Source: Rhizobiaceae bacterium (GTDB lineage Bacteria; Pseudomonadota; Alphaproteobacteria; Rhizobiales; Rhizobiaceae). From it: a stretch of 38,617 nucleotides of DNA. Positions 20,283 to 30,761 of this stretch are shown here, piece after piece; position 1 is the first letter of the stretch; the number at the start of each line of letters is the position of its first letter. The notes below the pieces were generated by a model. It was given only the letters and a program-made list of their open reading frames with translations. It did no database searches and had not been told where the DNA came from. The stretch lies in assembly GCA_020628775.1 (NCBI GenBank), contig JAHDEP010000007.1:1-38617 (forward strand), read 5' to 3'. The translations under genes were made by a program, and so were the position numbers.

Positions 20283-21739
20283 GAGTACACTCCTCTTAAT
20301 GCAGGGTATAATGCGCGGTATTGTTGATACGCGTCATCAAACGCCTGACTCATATTTAAATTTGGTTCAAAACTTTTTGCTGTTTTTGGCAAAGACATAA
20401 TCTGATCAATTGGTGCGTTTGAAACAGATGCTTGTGCCAAGCGAGCTGCGCCAAATGCGGCACCAAAATCACCCTTTTCAGGTAGATCAATTGGTTTGCC
20501 CAAAATGGTTGCCAACAGGCTAAGCCAATAATCTGAGCGTGAGCCGCCACCCACTGCAATGATCCGATCAAGTTCCGTTCCTGCTTGGCGCAGGGCCTCT
20601 AAATTATCGCGTAAAGCAAAGCTTACACCTTCGATCACAGCTTGGGTTAGATCCTGCGATGTGCTGGCAATATCGATATTGGAGAATGAGCCGCGAATGG
20701 TGCTGTCATTATGCGGTGTGCGTTCGCCAGAAAGATAGGGCAGGAACTTAACCGCATTGGGAGATTTTACTTCTGATCCAAGCGCGGCGGTAAGTTCGGA
20801 AGGTTTTTGTCCGGTGATATTGGACAACCAGTTCAAACTATCGGTCGCAGATAAGATCACACCCATCTGATGCCACATGGAAGGGATGGCATGGCAAAAT
20901 GTATGCACAGCGCTTTCAGGATCAGGGCGATAAGAATTGTTCGCCGCAAATAACACGCCTGATGTCCCTAAAGACACAAATGCTTCACCTTCGCCAGTTG
21001 CGCCGATACCGCAAGCTGATGCTGCATTATCACCTGCACCACCTGCAACAATCACACCTTTAGGCAGGCCAAATTCAGACGCCAATTCTGGTCGCAATTC
21101 GCCTGACGCTTCGCTGCCTTCAACAAGTTTTGGCATCTGCTCCTTCGACATCCCAGATGCTTCCAGCAATTCATCTGACCAATCGCGTTTTTCAACATCA
21201 AGCCAAGATGTGCCAGCTGCATCTGACATTTCAGATACGTGTTCACCAGTTAACCAAAGACGTAAAAAATCTTTTGGTAACAGCACTTTAGCGGTTTTTT
21301 CGAAAATATCAGCTTCGTTGTTTTTAACCCAAGCAAGCTTCGGAGCTGTAAATCCAGGGAAAACGATATTGCCGGAAAGCTTTCGGAATATTGGGTTTTT
21401 ATCAAACGCTTGCGCTTCTTTCGATGAGCGTGTGTCATTCCACAAGATACAAGGACGCAGAACTTCATCGGATGCATCAATGAGCGTTGCCCCATGCATG
21501 TGCCCTGAGATACTAATCGCCTTTACAGCAGACATATGCCCCGGGTTCTCGCCCTTTAAAGATGAGAGCGCAGAGCGGCAACCATCAACCCAATCCTGTG
21601 GGTTTTGCTCGGACCAGCCAATATGTGGACGTGTGACATCATAATGCGCTTCTGCGGAAGCCAGCATGTTTTGATCATCATCCATCAAAACCGCTCGAAC
21701 ACCTGATGTGCCAAGATCTAGACCAATAAACATTCCCAC
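20279..21739 (-). CDS. xylB: xylulokinase
   Basis: [47 protein letters not shown] overlap with xylA. Confidence 0.95.
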   Translation of the reverse strand: MGMFIGLDLGTSGVRAVLMDDDQNMLASAEAHYDVTRPHIGWSEQNPQDWVDGCRSALSSLKGENPGHMSAVKAISISGHMHGATLIDASDEVLRPCILWNDTRSSKEAQAFDKNPIFRKLSGNIVFPGFTAPKLAWVKNNEADIFEKTAKVLLPKDFLRLWLTGEHVSEMSDAAGTSWLDVEKRDWSDELLEASGMSKEQMPKLVEGSEASGELRPELASEFGLPKGVIVAGGAGDNAASACGIGATGEGEAFVSLGTSGVLFAANNSYRPDPESAVHTFCHAIPSMWHQMGVILSATDSLNWLSNITGQKPSELTAALGSEVKSPNAVKFLPYLSGERTPHNDSTIRGSFSNIDIASTSQDLTQAVIEGVSFALRDNLEALRQAGTELDRIIAVGGGSRSDYWLSLLATILGKPIDLPEKGDFGAAFGAARLAQASVSNAPIDQIMSLPKTAKSFEPNLNMSQAFDDAYQQYRALYPALRGVYS

Positions 21740-21787
21740 CTCATTTAATTTAACCCTTAAAAAATTACATTTTGCTTGGTTGATGTC

Positions 21788-21839
21788 AAGCAGGTTTTTA
21801 GGTTATTACGTAATAGGCCATATTTAAAGGATAGTTGTT
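21788..21839. promoter_or_regulatory. candidate operator in the xylBA/xylR divergent region
   Basis: 12-bp perfect palindrome TATTACGTAATA at 21804-21815, just upstream of the probable TTG start at 21839. Confidence 0.45.
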
Positions 21840-23050
21840 TGAGCAAAACAAAAGAGGTTTACCTTTCTGATGACGTCAGAAAACAAAATCGATTGCGCAT
21901 AATCTCGCAGTTTCGATTGCACGGAAAAAAGTCTCGAACAGAAATCAGCACGCTTGCAGATTTAAGCGCTGGCACTGTGACCAATGTGAGCACGACGTTG
22001 CTGGATGATGGGATTATCAGAGTTTGCGAACCCGAGGGTGCAAAACAATCAAGCGCCTCTCATGGACGTCCGCGCGTGCAGCTGGAATTAAATCCGGAAT
22101 ACAAATTCGTTGTCGCCGGTTCGCTCACATTTAATTCGATATCACTATCGATGTTTGATTATTTGGGCGACAAGGTTGCGACCGTTCAAGAAAAAGTCGT
22201 GCTTGAAAATATGGCCGGGAATGAAATCGCGCAGATCATTTTATCGATGATTGATGGATTGGGAATAAGCGCGACACCTTCGATTTTCGTTTTGGGTGTT
22301 CAAGGTCTTACCAATAACAATGGCAGCGAAATCCTGTGGTCTCCGATTTTATCGGATAGCGGGATGAAGTTTGCCGATCATTTATCCAAACAATCCAAAG
22401 CGGAAGTGATCGTTGCAAATGACAGCGCCATGATCGCCAGAAGCCTATCAAAAGATAAAGCTTATGCTGAGGGAACTTTTGCTGCGGTTCTCATGTCATA
22501 TGGTATCGGGCTTGGATTATATATTGATGGGCAACCGTTCAAGGGGGCCAAATCTTCCGCTTCAGAACTTGGGCACATCTCGTTTAAAGGAAGCGATGGT
22601 GCTTTATGTCGTTGCAAAAAACATGGATGTGTTGAAGCATATGCGAGTGATTATGCAATTTGGCGCCGTGCAAAACAATTAGACCCAAATACATTGCCTG
22701 AAAATCCTGTTACCAGCGAAGATATCGCTAATATCATAGAGGAAGCAAAACAGGGTGAGGGGCCAGCAAGAGAGGCCATCCGCGAAGCGGGTCGCGCAAT
22801 CGGTTTTGGTCTTGCGATCATGTTTGGATTATTTGACGCTTTCCCTGTGGTGTTTGTTGGCCGCGGGGCGCAGGCATTGGATTTAATGCAGGATGACATT
22901 AAACAATCGCTTGATGAACATTTTAGATTTCACAAACAATTCGATGTTGCATTTGCCAAATCCAGCGATGCGCTTATCCATGTCGAAAACGGTAGTTCAA
23001 TTGTCGGTCTAGAATGGCTTGATCAGCAAGCCGCGTTTGGGAAATCCTAG
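21839..23050 (+). CDS. xylR: ROK family transcriptional regulator (probable xylose-operon repressor)
   Basis: N-terminal HTH (RTEISTLADLSAGTVTNVSTTLLDDG), C-terminal ROK domain with CRCKKHGCVEAYAS zinc motif. The track starts at 21776, but TTG at 21839 has an AAAGGA RBS upstream. Confidence 0.85.
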   Translation: MSKTKEVYLSDDVRKQNRLRIISQFRLHGKKSRTEISTLADLSAGTVTNVSTTLLDDGIIRVCEPEGAKQSSASHGRPRVQLELNPEYKFVVAGSLTFNSISLSMFDYLGDKVATVQEKVVLENMAGNEIAQIILSMIDGLGISATPSIFVLGVQGLTNNNGSEILWSPILSDSGMKFADHLSKQSKAEVIVANDSAMIARSLSKDKAYAEGTFAAVLMSYGIGLGLYIDGQPFKGAKSSASELGHISFKGSDGALCRCKKHGCVEAYASDYAIWRRAKQLDPNTLPENPVTSEDIANIIEEAKQGEGPAREAIREAGRAIGFGLAIMFGLFDAFPVVFVGRGAQALDLMQDDIKQSLDEHFRFHKQFDVAFAKSSDALIHVENGSSIVGLEWLDQQAAFGKS

Positions 23051-23067
23051 CGCCTATGCTCAATAAG

Positions 23068-23091
23068 AAAAAACCCGCTCAGTTGAGCGGG
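23068..23091 (-). terminator. terminator downstream of dctM (may also serve the ROK gene)
   Basis: Stem CCCGCTC-AGTT-GAGCGGG at 23074-23091 with an A6 run on its left, giving U6 on the minus-strand transcript. Confidence 0.82.
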
Positions 23092-23101
23092 CCTTCTTAA
23101 C

Positions 23102-24550
23102 TTAGTTTCCGTATGCGATGGCCGGTAGCCAGGTCGATAATTCTGGGAAGTAGAACACAATTCCCAAACCGAGCAACTGCACCAATACAAATGGAATGAT
23201 ACCGCGATAGATGTGTCCCAAAGTGATCTCTGGAGGGCACACACCTTTTAGATAAAAGAGCGCAAATCCAACGGGCGGGGTTAAGAACGAGGTCTGCAGC
23301 GTTACCGCCACAAGGATCGCAAACCACACAACTGATGGATTATCCACAACACCATAACCTTCAACAGGAAGATCAAGCGCAAGAACAACAGGAAGCATAA
23401 GTGGCATGATGATCAATGTGATCTCAATCCAGTCTAGCAAGAAGCCCAAGCAGAAGATGATAAATAGGATAAACCCAACAACCACATAAGGATTATCTGA
23501 GGCACCTGTTACCAAGTTTTCAATAATTTCATCACCACCATAACGGCGAAGAATGAAGGCAAAGAAGCTTGCGGCAATGAAGATACCAACAATATAACCT
23601 GATGTGTTGAGCGTCTGACGCATCACATCTTTAAAGACTTTGAAGTTTAGGTTTCTGCTCGCTAAAGCCAGCAAAGTTGCACCCAAAGCACCAAGACCAG
23701 AAGCTTCTGTTGGTGTTGCAAGACCGAAGAAGATCGAGCCAAGTACCAATAGGATTAGCATCAATGGCGGAATAACCGATAACGCAACATCAGCGATCAC
23801 CTTCATAGAAACCGGCTCTCTGTTTTCCGGCAATGGCATCGCTTTGGGGTTTATAATTCCGTAGATGATGATGAATACAATATATAAACCACCAAGGATA
23901 AGACCAGGGAATAGAGCCCCCATGAATAGGTCACCAAGACTGATCGCCAATTGGTCAGACATAATCACCAGCATGATCGATGGTGGGATCAAAATACCCA
24001 AAGTTCCAGATGCTGCGATGGTGCCTGTAGCAATTTCTTTGCTGTAGTTTTGGTTCATCATTGTTGGAATGCCCATCACACCGAGCAAGACAACGGAAGC
24101 GCCAATCACACCAGTTGAAGCAGCAAGAATGATACCGATCAACATAACTGACAGCGCCAAGCCACCGCGCAGTGATCCAAACAAGGCTTGCATCGCCTTC
24201 ATCATTTTTTGCGCAACGCCTGATTGGTCCAGCATCAATCCCATGAAGATAAACATCGGCAATGCTACAAGGACAGGGTTTTTAATCACCCCACCAAAGA
24301 AGCGGCCGGAGATGGCGAAGAGCTTCTTGTAGGTTATGCGTGTGCGGTCAAAATCAATATATTGCGAAATAGCTTTGGCATTTGGATCGAGAACGAACTC
24401 ACCCAAAATACCAAATAATAAGCCGACGCCTACAAGCGCAAATGCGACGGGAATGCCGCGGAACAGCATGAAGATAAAGGTCAGGAAAAGCAGCAGAACC
24501 AGAAGTTGGTTCATGTTTAAAACGTTTCCGATAAGCGATAAAATTTCCAT
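23102..24550 (-). CDS. dctM: TRAP transporter large permease
   Basis: Polytopic protein; GTLGILIPPSIMLVIMSDQ and FLTPPVGFALFYLKGV typical of DctM. Confidence 0.93.
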   Translation of the reverse strand: MEILSLIGNVLNMNQLLVLLLFLTFIFMLFRGIPVAFALVGVGLLFGILGEFVLDPNAKAISQYIDFDRTRITYKKLFAISGRFFGGVIKNPVLVALPMFIFMGLMLDQSGVAQKMMKAMQALFGSLRGGLALSVMLIGIILAASTGVIGASVVLLGVMGIPTMMNQNYSKEIATGTIAASGTLGILIPPSIMLVIMSDQLAISLGDLFMGALFPGLILGGLYIVFIIIYGIINPKAMPLPENREPVSMKVIADVALSVIPPLMLILLVLGSIFFGLATPTEASGLGALGATLLALASRNLNFKVFKDVMRQTLNTSGYIVGIFIAASFFAFILRRYGGDEIIENLVTGASDNPYVVVGFILFIIFCLGFLLDWIEITLIIMPLMLPVVLALDLPVEGYGVVDNPSVVWFAILVAVTLQTSFLTPPVGFALFYLKGVCPPEITLGHIYRGIIPFVLVQLLGLGIVFYFPELSTWLPAIAYGN

Positions 24551-24552
24551 AA

Positions 24553-25356
24553 TTACGCTGCCTCTTTATTGTTATTTTTATTGCGTGCAATAATGAAACT
24601 CACCACAAATATCACAACCAAAACTGCAAATCCGTAATAAGTTGAGGCTTCAAGAAGTGGTTCGCGCGAAATGCGGCGATCCTGAATTTCTGAATTCGTT
24701 AGTCTGACAAACCACCAAGAGCCGTAGTAGAAAATCCGTTCTGCGGCAAAAACCATAAATGGAAATGCTGCGATGATAAGTTTCCAAAGGCGTACTTCGG
24801 TAATTCTTGCAACATGGCGGATCATAGTGGACCAGCCAGCAACGATACCTAAGAAGAAGAGGACAGGAAGCGACAGCTTTAATAGATAAAGCATGTGCAG
24901 ACCGTTGGCACTGTCAGAGCCTTCTCCTGCGACCCAGGAAGCCCAACCATAATGGATCATAACATCGGTCATAATGCCCATAAACGGTAGTAGCAGCCAT
25001 CCAAGGCCGAAAATCTCAATACGGGCTTTCTTCTTTTTGGAGAAGTTTTGATGAAGAATGTCCACGCGCACGTGACTTTCAGTCGTAATTGCATAAGCAA
25101 AAGCTGTCAGCATCGCAAAGCCATATAGCCACCATTGCGCATCATCTAGCCACGCTTGGTTATGCCCAAATTTGCGGATAATGACTTGCGTAACAATTGC
25201 GATCATCAAGATCGGGAAGATCCATGCAACAATGTTGCCAACGCCAATAACAAGGCGGTCACCCCACAAATGCTCTTCTTTATTACGATCACCGGGGTCG
25301 CTGATTGCTATCGATTTTGCGGCAACTTCCACGACATCCAACGTGCGGTCAGGCAT
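24553..25356 (-). CDS. dctQ: TRAP transporter small permease
   Basis: Several TM segments, next to DctM and DctP; HNQAWLDDAQWWLYGFAMLTAFAYAITTESHVRVDI. Confidence 0.87.
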   Translation of the reverse strand: MPDRTLDVVEVAAKSIAISDPGDRNKEEHLWGDRLVIGVGNIVAWIFPILMIAIVTQVIIRKFGHNQAWLDDAQWWLYGFAMLTAFAYAITTESHVRVDILHQNFSKKKKARIEIFGLGWLLLPFMGIMTDVMIHYGWASWVAGEGSDSANGLHMLYLLKLSLPVLFFLGIVAGWSTMIRHVARITEVRLWKLIIAAFPFMVFAAERIFYYGSWWFVRLTNSEIQDRRISREPLLEASTYYGFAVLVVIFVVSFIIARNKNNNKEAA

Positions 25357-25396
25357 AATATTCTCCTAAAATGAGCTTGCCAATTTCATACAGAAA

Positions 25397-25425
25397 GGGC
25401 GACTTTATTTAAGAAAAAGCCGCCC
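25397..25425 (-). promoter_or_regulatory. stem-loop between dctP and dctQ
   Basis: Minus-strand GGGCGGCTTT-(9 nt)-AAAGTCGCCC, one G-U wobble, with only a weak U tract after it. Confidence 0.6.
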
Positions 25426-25445
25426 TCAAAGTCATGTGCTAAATA

Positions 25446-26483
25446 TTAGCGAGGAAGGTAGATACTCTTAGACCAAACCGCATAACCTTTACGATATTCT
25501 GCAAGGTCAGCCCACACTTTCGCGAAGAACTCGTCTTCTGCTGCTAGTTCTTCAGCAACAGCATTCCAGTTTTCTTCAAATGCAGCAAGGATTTCAGGGC
25601 TCCACTGTTTGATTGTCACACCGTTGTTTTCAGTGTTGTCAACCATTGCAGCGTAGTTTGTAGCTTCACCTTCAGCCAAGTTTGTTGTGATGTTTGCAAG
25701 ACAAGCAACTTTGATTTGCTCTTTCGCACGATCTGTAAGCTCATCATAAACATCTTTGTTGATCAAAAGCTCAAACAATGTTGATGGCTGGTGCCAACCT
25801 GGGAAGTAGTTGTACTTCGCAATTTTGTGGAAGCCCAAACGTGCATCAATACGAGGCATTGAGAACTCAGTCGCATCAATCGCGCCACGCTCTAGAGCTG
25901 GGAAGATGTCAGAAGCACCAAGAAGTGAAGTGGATACGCCTAGACGTTCCATAACCTTCGCGCCAAGACCGAAGAAACGCATGTTCAGACCTTTAAGATC
26001 GTCCAATGTGTTGATTTCTTTTTTGAACCAGCCTGATGTTTCAGGAGCGATAACGCCACATGGTGTTGCAACAACATTGTAACCAGCTTGGTCATACATT
26101 TCCTGCCATAGCTTGCCGCCATTGCCGTATAGAACCCAACCCATGAACTCACCAGCTTCTGGGCCAAATGGCACAGCTGCAAAGAGTGATGCTGCAGTGA
26201 TCTTACCCTGCCAATAACCTGATGTTGCGTAACCTGCATCAACAGAACCGTTAGAAATCGCATCAAGTGCTTCTAGTGTAGGAACAAGTTTACCTGGATC
26301 GAAATGCTCGAACTCTACGTCTTCAGAAATACCGTTAATTTTAGCCACGAAGTCCAAAGCAGCTGTACCAAGGATTGGTAGGTTCTGACCAAATGACGAT
26401 GTCATTTCCAAGCTTTGCTGAGCAGACGCTGAGCCCATCATTAGTGCTGTGCCTGCGACGGCAGCGAGTAATGTTTTTTTCAT
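25446..26483 (-). CDS. dctP: TRAP transporter substrate-binding protein
   Basis: Signal peptide (MKKTLLAAVAGTALMMGSASAQ), periplasmic-domain motifs LRGL-like DLKGLNMRFFG and ALERGAIDATEF. Confidence 0.93.
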   Translation of the reverse strand: MKKTLLAAVAGTALMMGSASAQQSLEMTSSFGQNLPILGTAALDFVAKINGISEDVEFEHFDPGKLVPTLEALDAISNGSVDAGYATSGYWQGKITAASLFAAVPFGPEAGEFMGWVLYGNGGKLWQEMYDQAGYNVVATPCGVIAPETSGWFKKEINTLDDLKGLNMRFFGLGAKVMERLGVSTSLLGASDIFPALERGAIDATEFSMPRIDARLGFHKIAKYNYFPGWHQPSTLFELLINKDVYDELTDRAKEQIKVACLANITTNLAEGEATNYAAMVDNTENNGVTIKQWSPEILAAFEENWNAVAEELAAEDEFFAKVWADLAEYRKGYAVWSKSIYLPR

Positions 26484-26550
26484 GTGTTCCTCCCAAAGAA
26501 ATCACGATTTTTAAATTTGGATCAATTTGACTCCTCAATCAAAACTGATG

Positions 26551-26573
26551 ATTGGTAAACTAAAATTACCAAT
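26551..26573. promoter_or_regulatory. candidate operator upstream of dctP
   Basis: Perfect inverted repeat ATTGGTAA-ACTAAAA-TTACCAAT, 68-90 nt upstream of the dctP ATG. Confidence 0.55.
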
Positions 26574-26709
26574 ATCAATAATCAATCCGTATTAATACCG
26601 ACAAGTTTATGGTTTCGGTAGCAACAATGTATACATAAATATGATTATGTGAAGCCCTAAATTAGAAGCTTCTATCTTTTCAAGATTTTAAGGAAGTGCT
26701 TGGGAGGGG

Positions 26710-27336
26710 TTAAAGACCGCCCTTATCCACCAAGAAACTAACGATATCGGACGTACCGTTACCGCGTTTCATGTCAGTGAATATGTGATCTTGATTGGCG
26801 CGAACGCGCGTAGCGTCTCGTTCCATTATGCTCAAATCAACATCAACATGCGGTGCGAGATCTTGTTTGTTGATAATCAAAAGATCCGAACGGGTGATCG
26901 CCGGGCCACCTTTGCGCGGGATTTCTTCACCCTGACATACAGAGATGACATAAAGGGTGAGATCGGCAAGATCGGGAGAAAATGTAGCGGCAAGATTATC
27001 GCCACCTGATTCAATGAAGATAATATCCAAATCCGGATGGGTTTCACAAAGCTGATCAATTGCTCTTAAATTCAATGATGCGTCTTCGCGAATTGCTGTG
27101 TGCGGGCAACCGCCGGTTTCAACACCCACAACTCTGTCAGACGGCAAGGCTTGCATACGCATCAAAGCTTCAGCATCTTCGCGCGTATAAATATCATTGG
27201 TGACAACAGCGACGGAATATTCATCGCGCATGGCTTTGCACAATTTCTCAGTCAAAGTTGTTTTGCCAGATCCAACCGGACCACCAATACCAACACGTAA
27301 TGGACCATTGCCGTTTGCCATGATTTTAGTCTCCAA
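26710..27336 (-). CDS. ureG: urease accessory GTPase UreG
   Basis: [53 protein letters not shown]; start may be 27321 (MANGNG). Confidence 0.97.
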   Translation of the reverse strand: METKIMANGNGPLRVGIGGPVGSGKTTLTEKLCKAMRDEYSVAVVTNDIYTREDAEALMRMQALPSDRVVGVETGGCPHTAIREDASLNLRAIDQLCETHPDLDIIFIESGGDNLAATFSPDLADLTLYVISVCQGEEIPRKGGPAITRSDLLIINKQDLAPHVDVDLSIMERDATRVRANQDHIFTDMKRGNGTSDIVSFLVDKGGL

Positions 27337-27378
27337 CTTTTATAAGTACTATCGCAAGTTTCATTTTAAGTCGCATGC

Positions 27379-28053
27379 TCAAGATTGAAATATCCTGGAT
27401 TCCATTGTTTCGTGCCGCATTGAGGAAATATCCGCGGTAATGGTAAAGCTTCCCAAATCATCCAAACTAGAATGCCCCGCTTTTTCCGCCAATGCGATAA
27501 GTTCTGGCTCAAACTTCGCCAAAATTTCCAGTGCTTGATTTTGCCCAATGATTGATAGTCGAATAGCTGCCTGCAATTGATTGCTCACAAATGCTTGCAG
27601 ATAGGTCAAAAGCGCAGGTGTCAGATCAATTCCGGCATTTGCGCATCTTGCTCCCACTGCAACAGGTAGCGCACATTGTTTGGGAAGTTCAGATTGCGTC
27701 ATGCTCCAAGCATCGGCGGCTTTTAAAAATGCAGCTCCCTGCGCAATCGTTTCTTGATGGCGCTCTCGTGTTCCTGCCATCGCCTCAGCCAAGGCGGCAA
27801 TTTTTTGCAATTTTTCATCATCATTTAACGATTTACTTGCGGCGCGCCAAGCGTTTGTAAAAAATACAGCATCGTTCCATGTGCTGCCGAACTTTATAAA
27901 ATCACTCAGCCAATCAGATAGGTCCTCAGCATCTTTTACCAAGCCGCTGTTGCTCGCCTGTTCAAGTCCTGAACTATAGGCAAAGCTACCGATAGGGAAC
28001 ACAGGGGATAGCCATGCCATCAATCTTAAAAGGGAAGTGCTATCATCAGTCAT
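27379..28053 (-). CDS. ureF: urease accessory protein UreF
   Basis: LLRLMAWLSPVFPIGSFAYSSGLEQA. Start set to ATG at 28053 (MTDDST); the longer track ORF extends into ureE. Confidence 0.92.
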   Translation of the reverse strand: MTDDSTSLLRLMAWLSPVFPIGSFAYSSGLEQASNSGLVKDAEDLSDWLSDFIKFGSTWNDAVFFTNAWRAASKSLNDDEKLQKIAALAEAMAGTRERHQETIAQGAAFLKAADAWSMTQSELPKQCALPVAVGARCANAGIDLTPALLTYLQAFVSNQLQAAIRLSIIGQNQALEILAKFEPELIALAEKAGHSSLDDLGSFTITADISSMRHETMESRIFQS

Positions 28054-28513
28054 GATGGTGATGATCACCTTTTTGATGGCTATGGGAGTGTCCGGAAGAA
28101 TATGCACCACCTTCAGGGTCAAACGGCGCGGTGATTTCTTCGACCTTCGCACCTAAGCCTAAAAGCATATCTTTGATGACATGATCTGCGCGGATAAATA
28201 GATGATCCTTAAATATCTGTGTCGGCAAGTGGCGATTGCCCAATTGCCAGGTGAGTGAAAGCAAATGATGGCCGTCATTGCCCGAAACTTTGAACAAGAG
28301 TTCAGGCTCCGCACAGACTTCGATTATACGCCCATCATCAAGCACCAAACCTTCACCATGGCGTAGGAGTTTTGCCTCGGGTAAATCAAGCAAGAACTCT
28401 ATGCCATTATCTGATTTCATCTTCATGCGACGACGATGACGCGCGGTTTCATCCAATGTAATAATGTCGTCAGATTTTTCGAAATCAAATGTGGTTTGGT
28501 TTGCTGTTATCAT
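28046..28513 (-). CDS. ureE: urease accessory nickel chaperone UreE
   Basis: WQLGNRHLPTQIF, HVIKDMLLGLGAKVEEITAPFDPEGGAY, His-rich tail HSHSHQKGDHHHHD. Confidence 0.94.
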   Translation of the reverse strand: MITANQTTFDFEKSDDIITLDETARHRRRMKMKSDNGIEFLLDLPEAKLLRHGEGLVLDDGRIIEVCAEPELLFKVSGNDGHHLLSLTWQLGNRHLPTQIFKDHLFIRADHVIKDMLLGLGAKVEEITAPFDPEGGAYSSGHSHSHQKGDHHHHD

Positions 28514-28728
28514 GGCATTGCCTTAATCATCTCGCGAATTTTCACAGCTTTCTCAAAGTGATCAAGTTCGTGTGTTTTAATCCACCAAGTCGCAGCTTCC
28601 ATCAATAAGTCAGGATCTGTATTTTTATTGGCGAAAAAGGCATAGAATGACAGGCCGACATTCTCGCCCTTTTGTTCGATCTTGGCATTGCAAACATCGA
28701 TAATCTTTGCTTTTAATTCTGCACGCAT
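28510..28728 (-). CDS. small uncharacterised protein in the urease operon (possibly DUF6500)
   Basis: 72 aa, MRAELKAKIIDVCNAKIEQKGENVGLSFYAFFANKN...; 4-bp overlap with ureE. The family name is from memory. Confidence 0.75.
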   Translation of the reverse strand: MRAELKAKIIDVCNAKIEQKGENVGLSFYAFFANKNTDPDLLMEAATWWIKTHELDHFEKAVKIREMIKAMP

Positions 28729-28741
28729 GATTGAACGTCTG

Positions 28742-29038
28742 CTATTTCACGACAACATCTTGAGGCGTGATGACCTCAATTTTTCGGTCGAGAAAATATT
28801 CAGATGCAGCTTCGCGCCAAGCCAAGAAATGAGGTTCTGTGAAGTGATTATCCACCGCTTCCTGAGTTTCCCAACGTTCCACAAATGTGAGTGTGTTTTC
28901 CTCAGTCATGCTTTCAAACAAATCATATGAAATGTTGCCGGGCTCTTTTCGAGTGCCTTCAATACACGGCGCTACAAGTTTTCTAAGTGTCTCTTGGCTG
29001 CCAGGTTTAATTTTCAAAGTTGCGATCAGATAGATCAT
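28742..29038 (-). CDS. antibiotic biosynthesis monooxygenase (ABM)-like small protein
   Basis: MIYLIATLKIKPGSQETLRKLV...EPGNISYDLFES...FVERWETQEAVDNHFTEPHF; start taken at 29038. Confidence 0.85.
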   Translation of the reverse strand: MIYLIATLKIKPGSQETLRKLVAPCIEGTRKEPGNISYDLFESMTEENTLTFVERWETQEAVDNHFTEPHFLAWREAASEYFLDRKIEVITPQDVVVK

Positions 29039-29048
29039 AAACGTATCC

Positions 29049-30761
29049 TTAAAATAAGAAGTACCGCTGTGCCATTGGAAGCACATCAGCAGGTTCGCAG
29101 GTGAGGAGCTCACCATCGGCTCTTACTTCGTATGTTTCGGGATCAACTTCAACGTCTGGCGTTGCATTATTTAACAGAAGGTCTGCTTTTGAGATGCCGC
29201 CACGCGTGTTTTCAACAGGAAGCAATTGTTTTGATACGCCCAATGTATCGCGCAATCCCGCTTCATGTGCAGCTTTGGAAACAAATGTCACTGCAGAATG
29301 CTCAACAGCTTTGCCAAATGCACCAAACATATGACGATAGTGAACCGGCTGCGGTGTCGGAATTGAAGCGTTTGGATCACCCATTGGTGCAGCGACAATA
29401 GAACCACCCATTACGATCATATCAGGCTTCACACCAAAAAACGCTGGGTTCCACAAGACTAAGTCAGCACGTTTACCAACTTCAATCGAACCGATTTCTT
29501 TTGAAATACCATGGGCAATCGCCGGATTGATTGTGTATTTTGCAATATACCGGCGAACGCGGAAATTGTCATTATCACCTTTTTCTTCCGGCAAAGAACC
29601 GCGCTGCTTTTTCATTTTATCAGCTGTCTGCCATGTCCGTGTGATCACTTCGCCAACTCGGCCCATCGCTTGGCTATCAGATGCGATGATCGAAAACGCG
29701 CCCATGTCATGCAAAATATCTTCCGCTGCAATGGTTTCTTTTCGAATGCGGCTCTCAGCAAACGCAATATCCTCAGGGATTGCGCTATCAAGGTGATGGC
29801 AAACCATCAACATGTCCAAATGCTCTGCAAGCGTGTTGACCGTATAAGGACGCGTTGGGTTAGTCGACGCGGGCAGCACATTGCTTTCACCGCAGACTTT
29901 AATGATATCAGGCGCGTGACCGCCGCCTGCGCCTTCAGTGTGGAAGGCGTGAATAGTCCGGCCTTTCATGGCGCCCAATGATGTTTCCACAAAACCAGAT
30001 TCGTTTAACGTATCGGTGTGGATCATCACCTGAACATCAAAAGCGTCGGCGACACTTAGACAATTATCAATCGCGCCTGGTGTTGTGCCCCAATCTTCAT
30101 GAAGCTTAAGCGCACATGCGCCGCCAAGGATCATTTCTTCCAGTGCTTTTGGCACCGATGCATTGCCTTTACCGGCAAAAGCTAAGTTCATCGGAAATGC
30201 ATCCGCTGATTGGATCATGCGGCCAATGTGCCAAGGTCCGGGCGTACACGTTGTTGCCAATGTTCCATGGGCTGGTCCTGTACCACCACCAAGCATGGTG
30301 GTTAAACCCGACATAAGCGCATCTTCAATTTGTTGCGGGCAAATGAAGTGAATATGACTGTCAAAACCACCAGCAGTTAAAATCTTGCCTTCACCTGCAA
30401 TGGCCTCAGTACCGGGGCCAACGATAATATCAACATTGCTTTGCGTGTCCGGGTTGCCAGCTTTACCGATGGCAGCAATTCGTCCGTCTTTTAGACCAAC
30501 ATCGGCTTTGTAAATCCCGGTGACATCGACAACCAACGCATTGGTGATAACCGTATCAACCGCGCCATCTTGTCGTGCAACCTGACTTTGCCCCATACCA
30601 TCACGGATAACTTTACCACCACCGAATTTAACTTCCTCGCCATAGGTTGTGTAGTCTTTCTCAACCTCAATGAAGAGCTCCGTGTCGGCAAGGCGAACCT
30701 TGTCGCCAGTTGTTGGGCCAAACATATCGGCATAGGCAGAACGTGTTATTTTAGCTGGCAT
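29049..30761 (-). CDS. ureC: urease subunit alpha
   Basis: [26 protein letters not shown] (carbamylated Lys), [22 protein letters not shown]. Confidence 0.98.
   Translation of the reverse strand: MPAKITRSAYADMFGPTTGDKVRLADTELFIEVEKDYTTYGEEVKFGGGKVIRDGMGQSQVARQDGAVDTVITNALVVDVTGIYKADVGLKDGRIAAIGKAGNPDTQSNVDIIVGPGTEAIAGEGKILTAGGFDSHIHFICPQQIEDALMSGLTTMLGGGTGPAHGTLATTCTPGPWHIGRMIQSADAFPMNLAFAGKGNASVPKALEEMILGGACALKLHEDWGTTPGAIDNCLSVADAFDVQVMIHTDTLNESGFVETSLGAMKGRTIHAFHTEGAGGGHAPDIIKVCGESNVLPASTNPTRPYTVNTLAEHLDMLMVCHHLDSAIPEDIAFAESRIRKETIAAEDILHDMGAFSIIASDSQAMGRVGEVITRTWQTADKMKKQRGSLPEEKGDNDNFRVRRYIAKYTINPAIAHGISKEIGSIEVGKRADLVLWNPAFFGVKPDMIVMGGSIVAAPMGDPNASIPTPQPVHYRHMFGAFGKAVEHSAVTFVSKAAHEAGLRDTLGVSKQLLPVENTRGGISKADLLLNNATPDVEVDPETYEVRADGELLTCEPADVLPMAQRYFLF

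Noticed and set aside
20937-21644. 235-aa + strand ORF antisense to xylB
   Set aside because: Ser/Pro-rich mirror of xylB codons; no start context or homology recognised.
26663-26674. Palindrome TAGAAGCTTCTA downstream of ureG
   Set aside because: No U tract, AT-rich and short; not enough to call a terminator or operator.
29511-29981. 156-aa + strand ORF within ureC
   Set aside because: Antisense to highly conserved UreC motifs.
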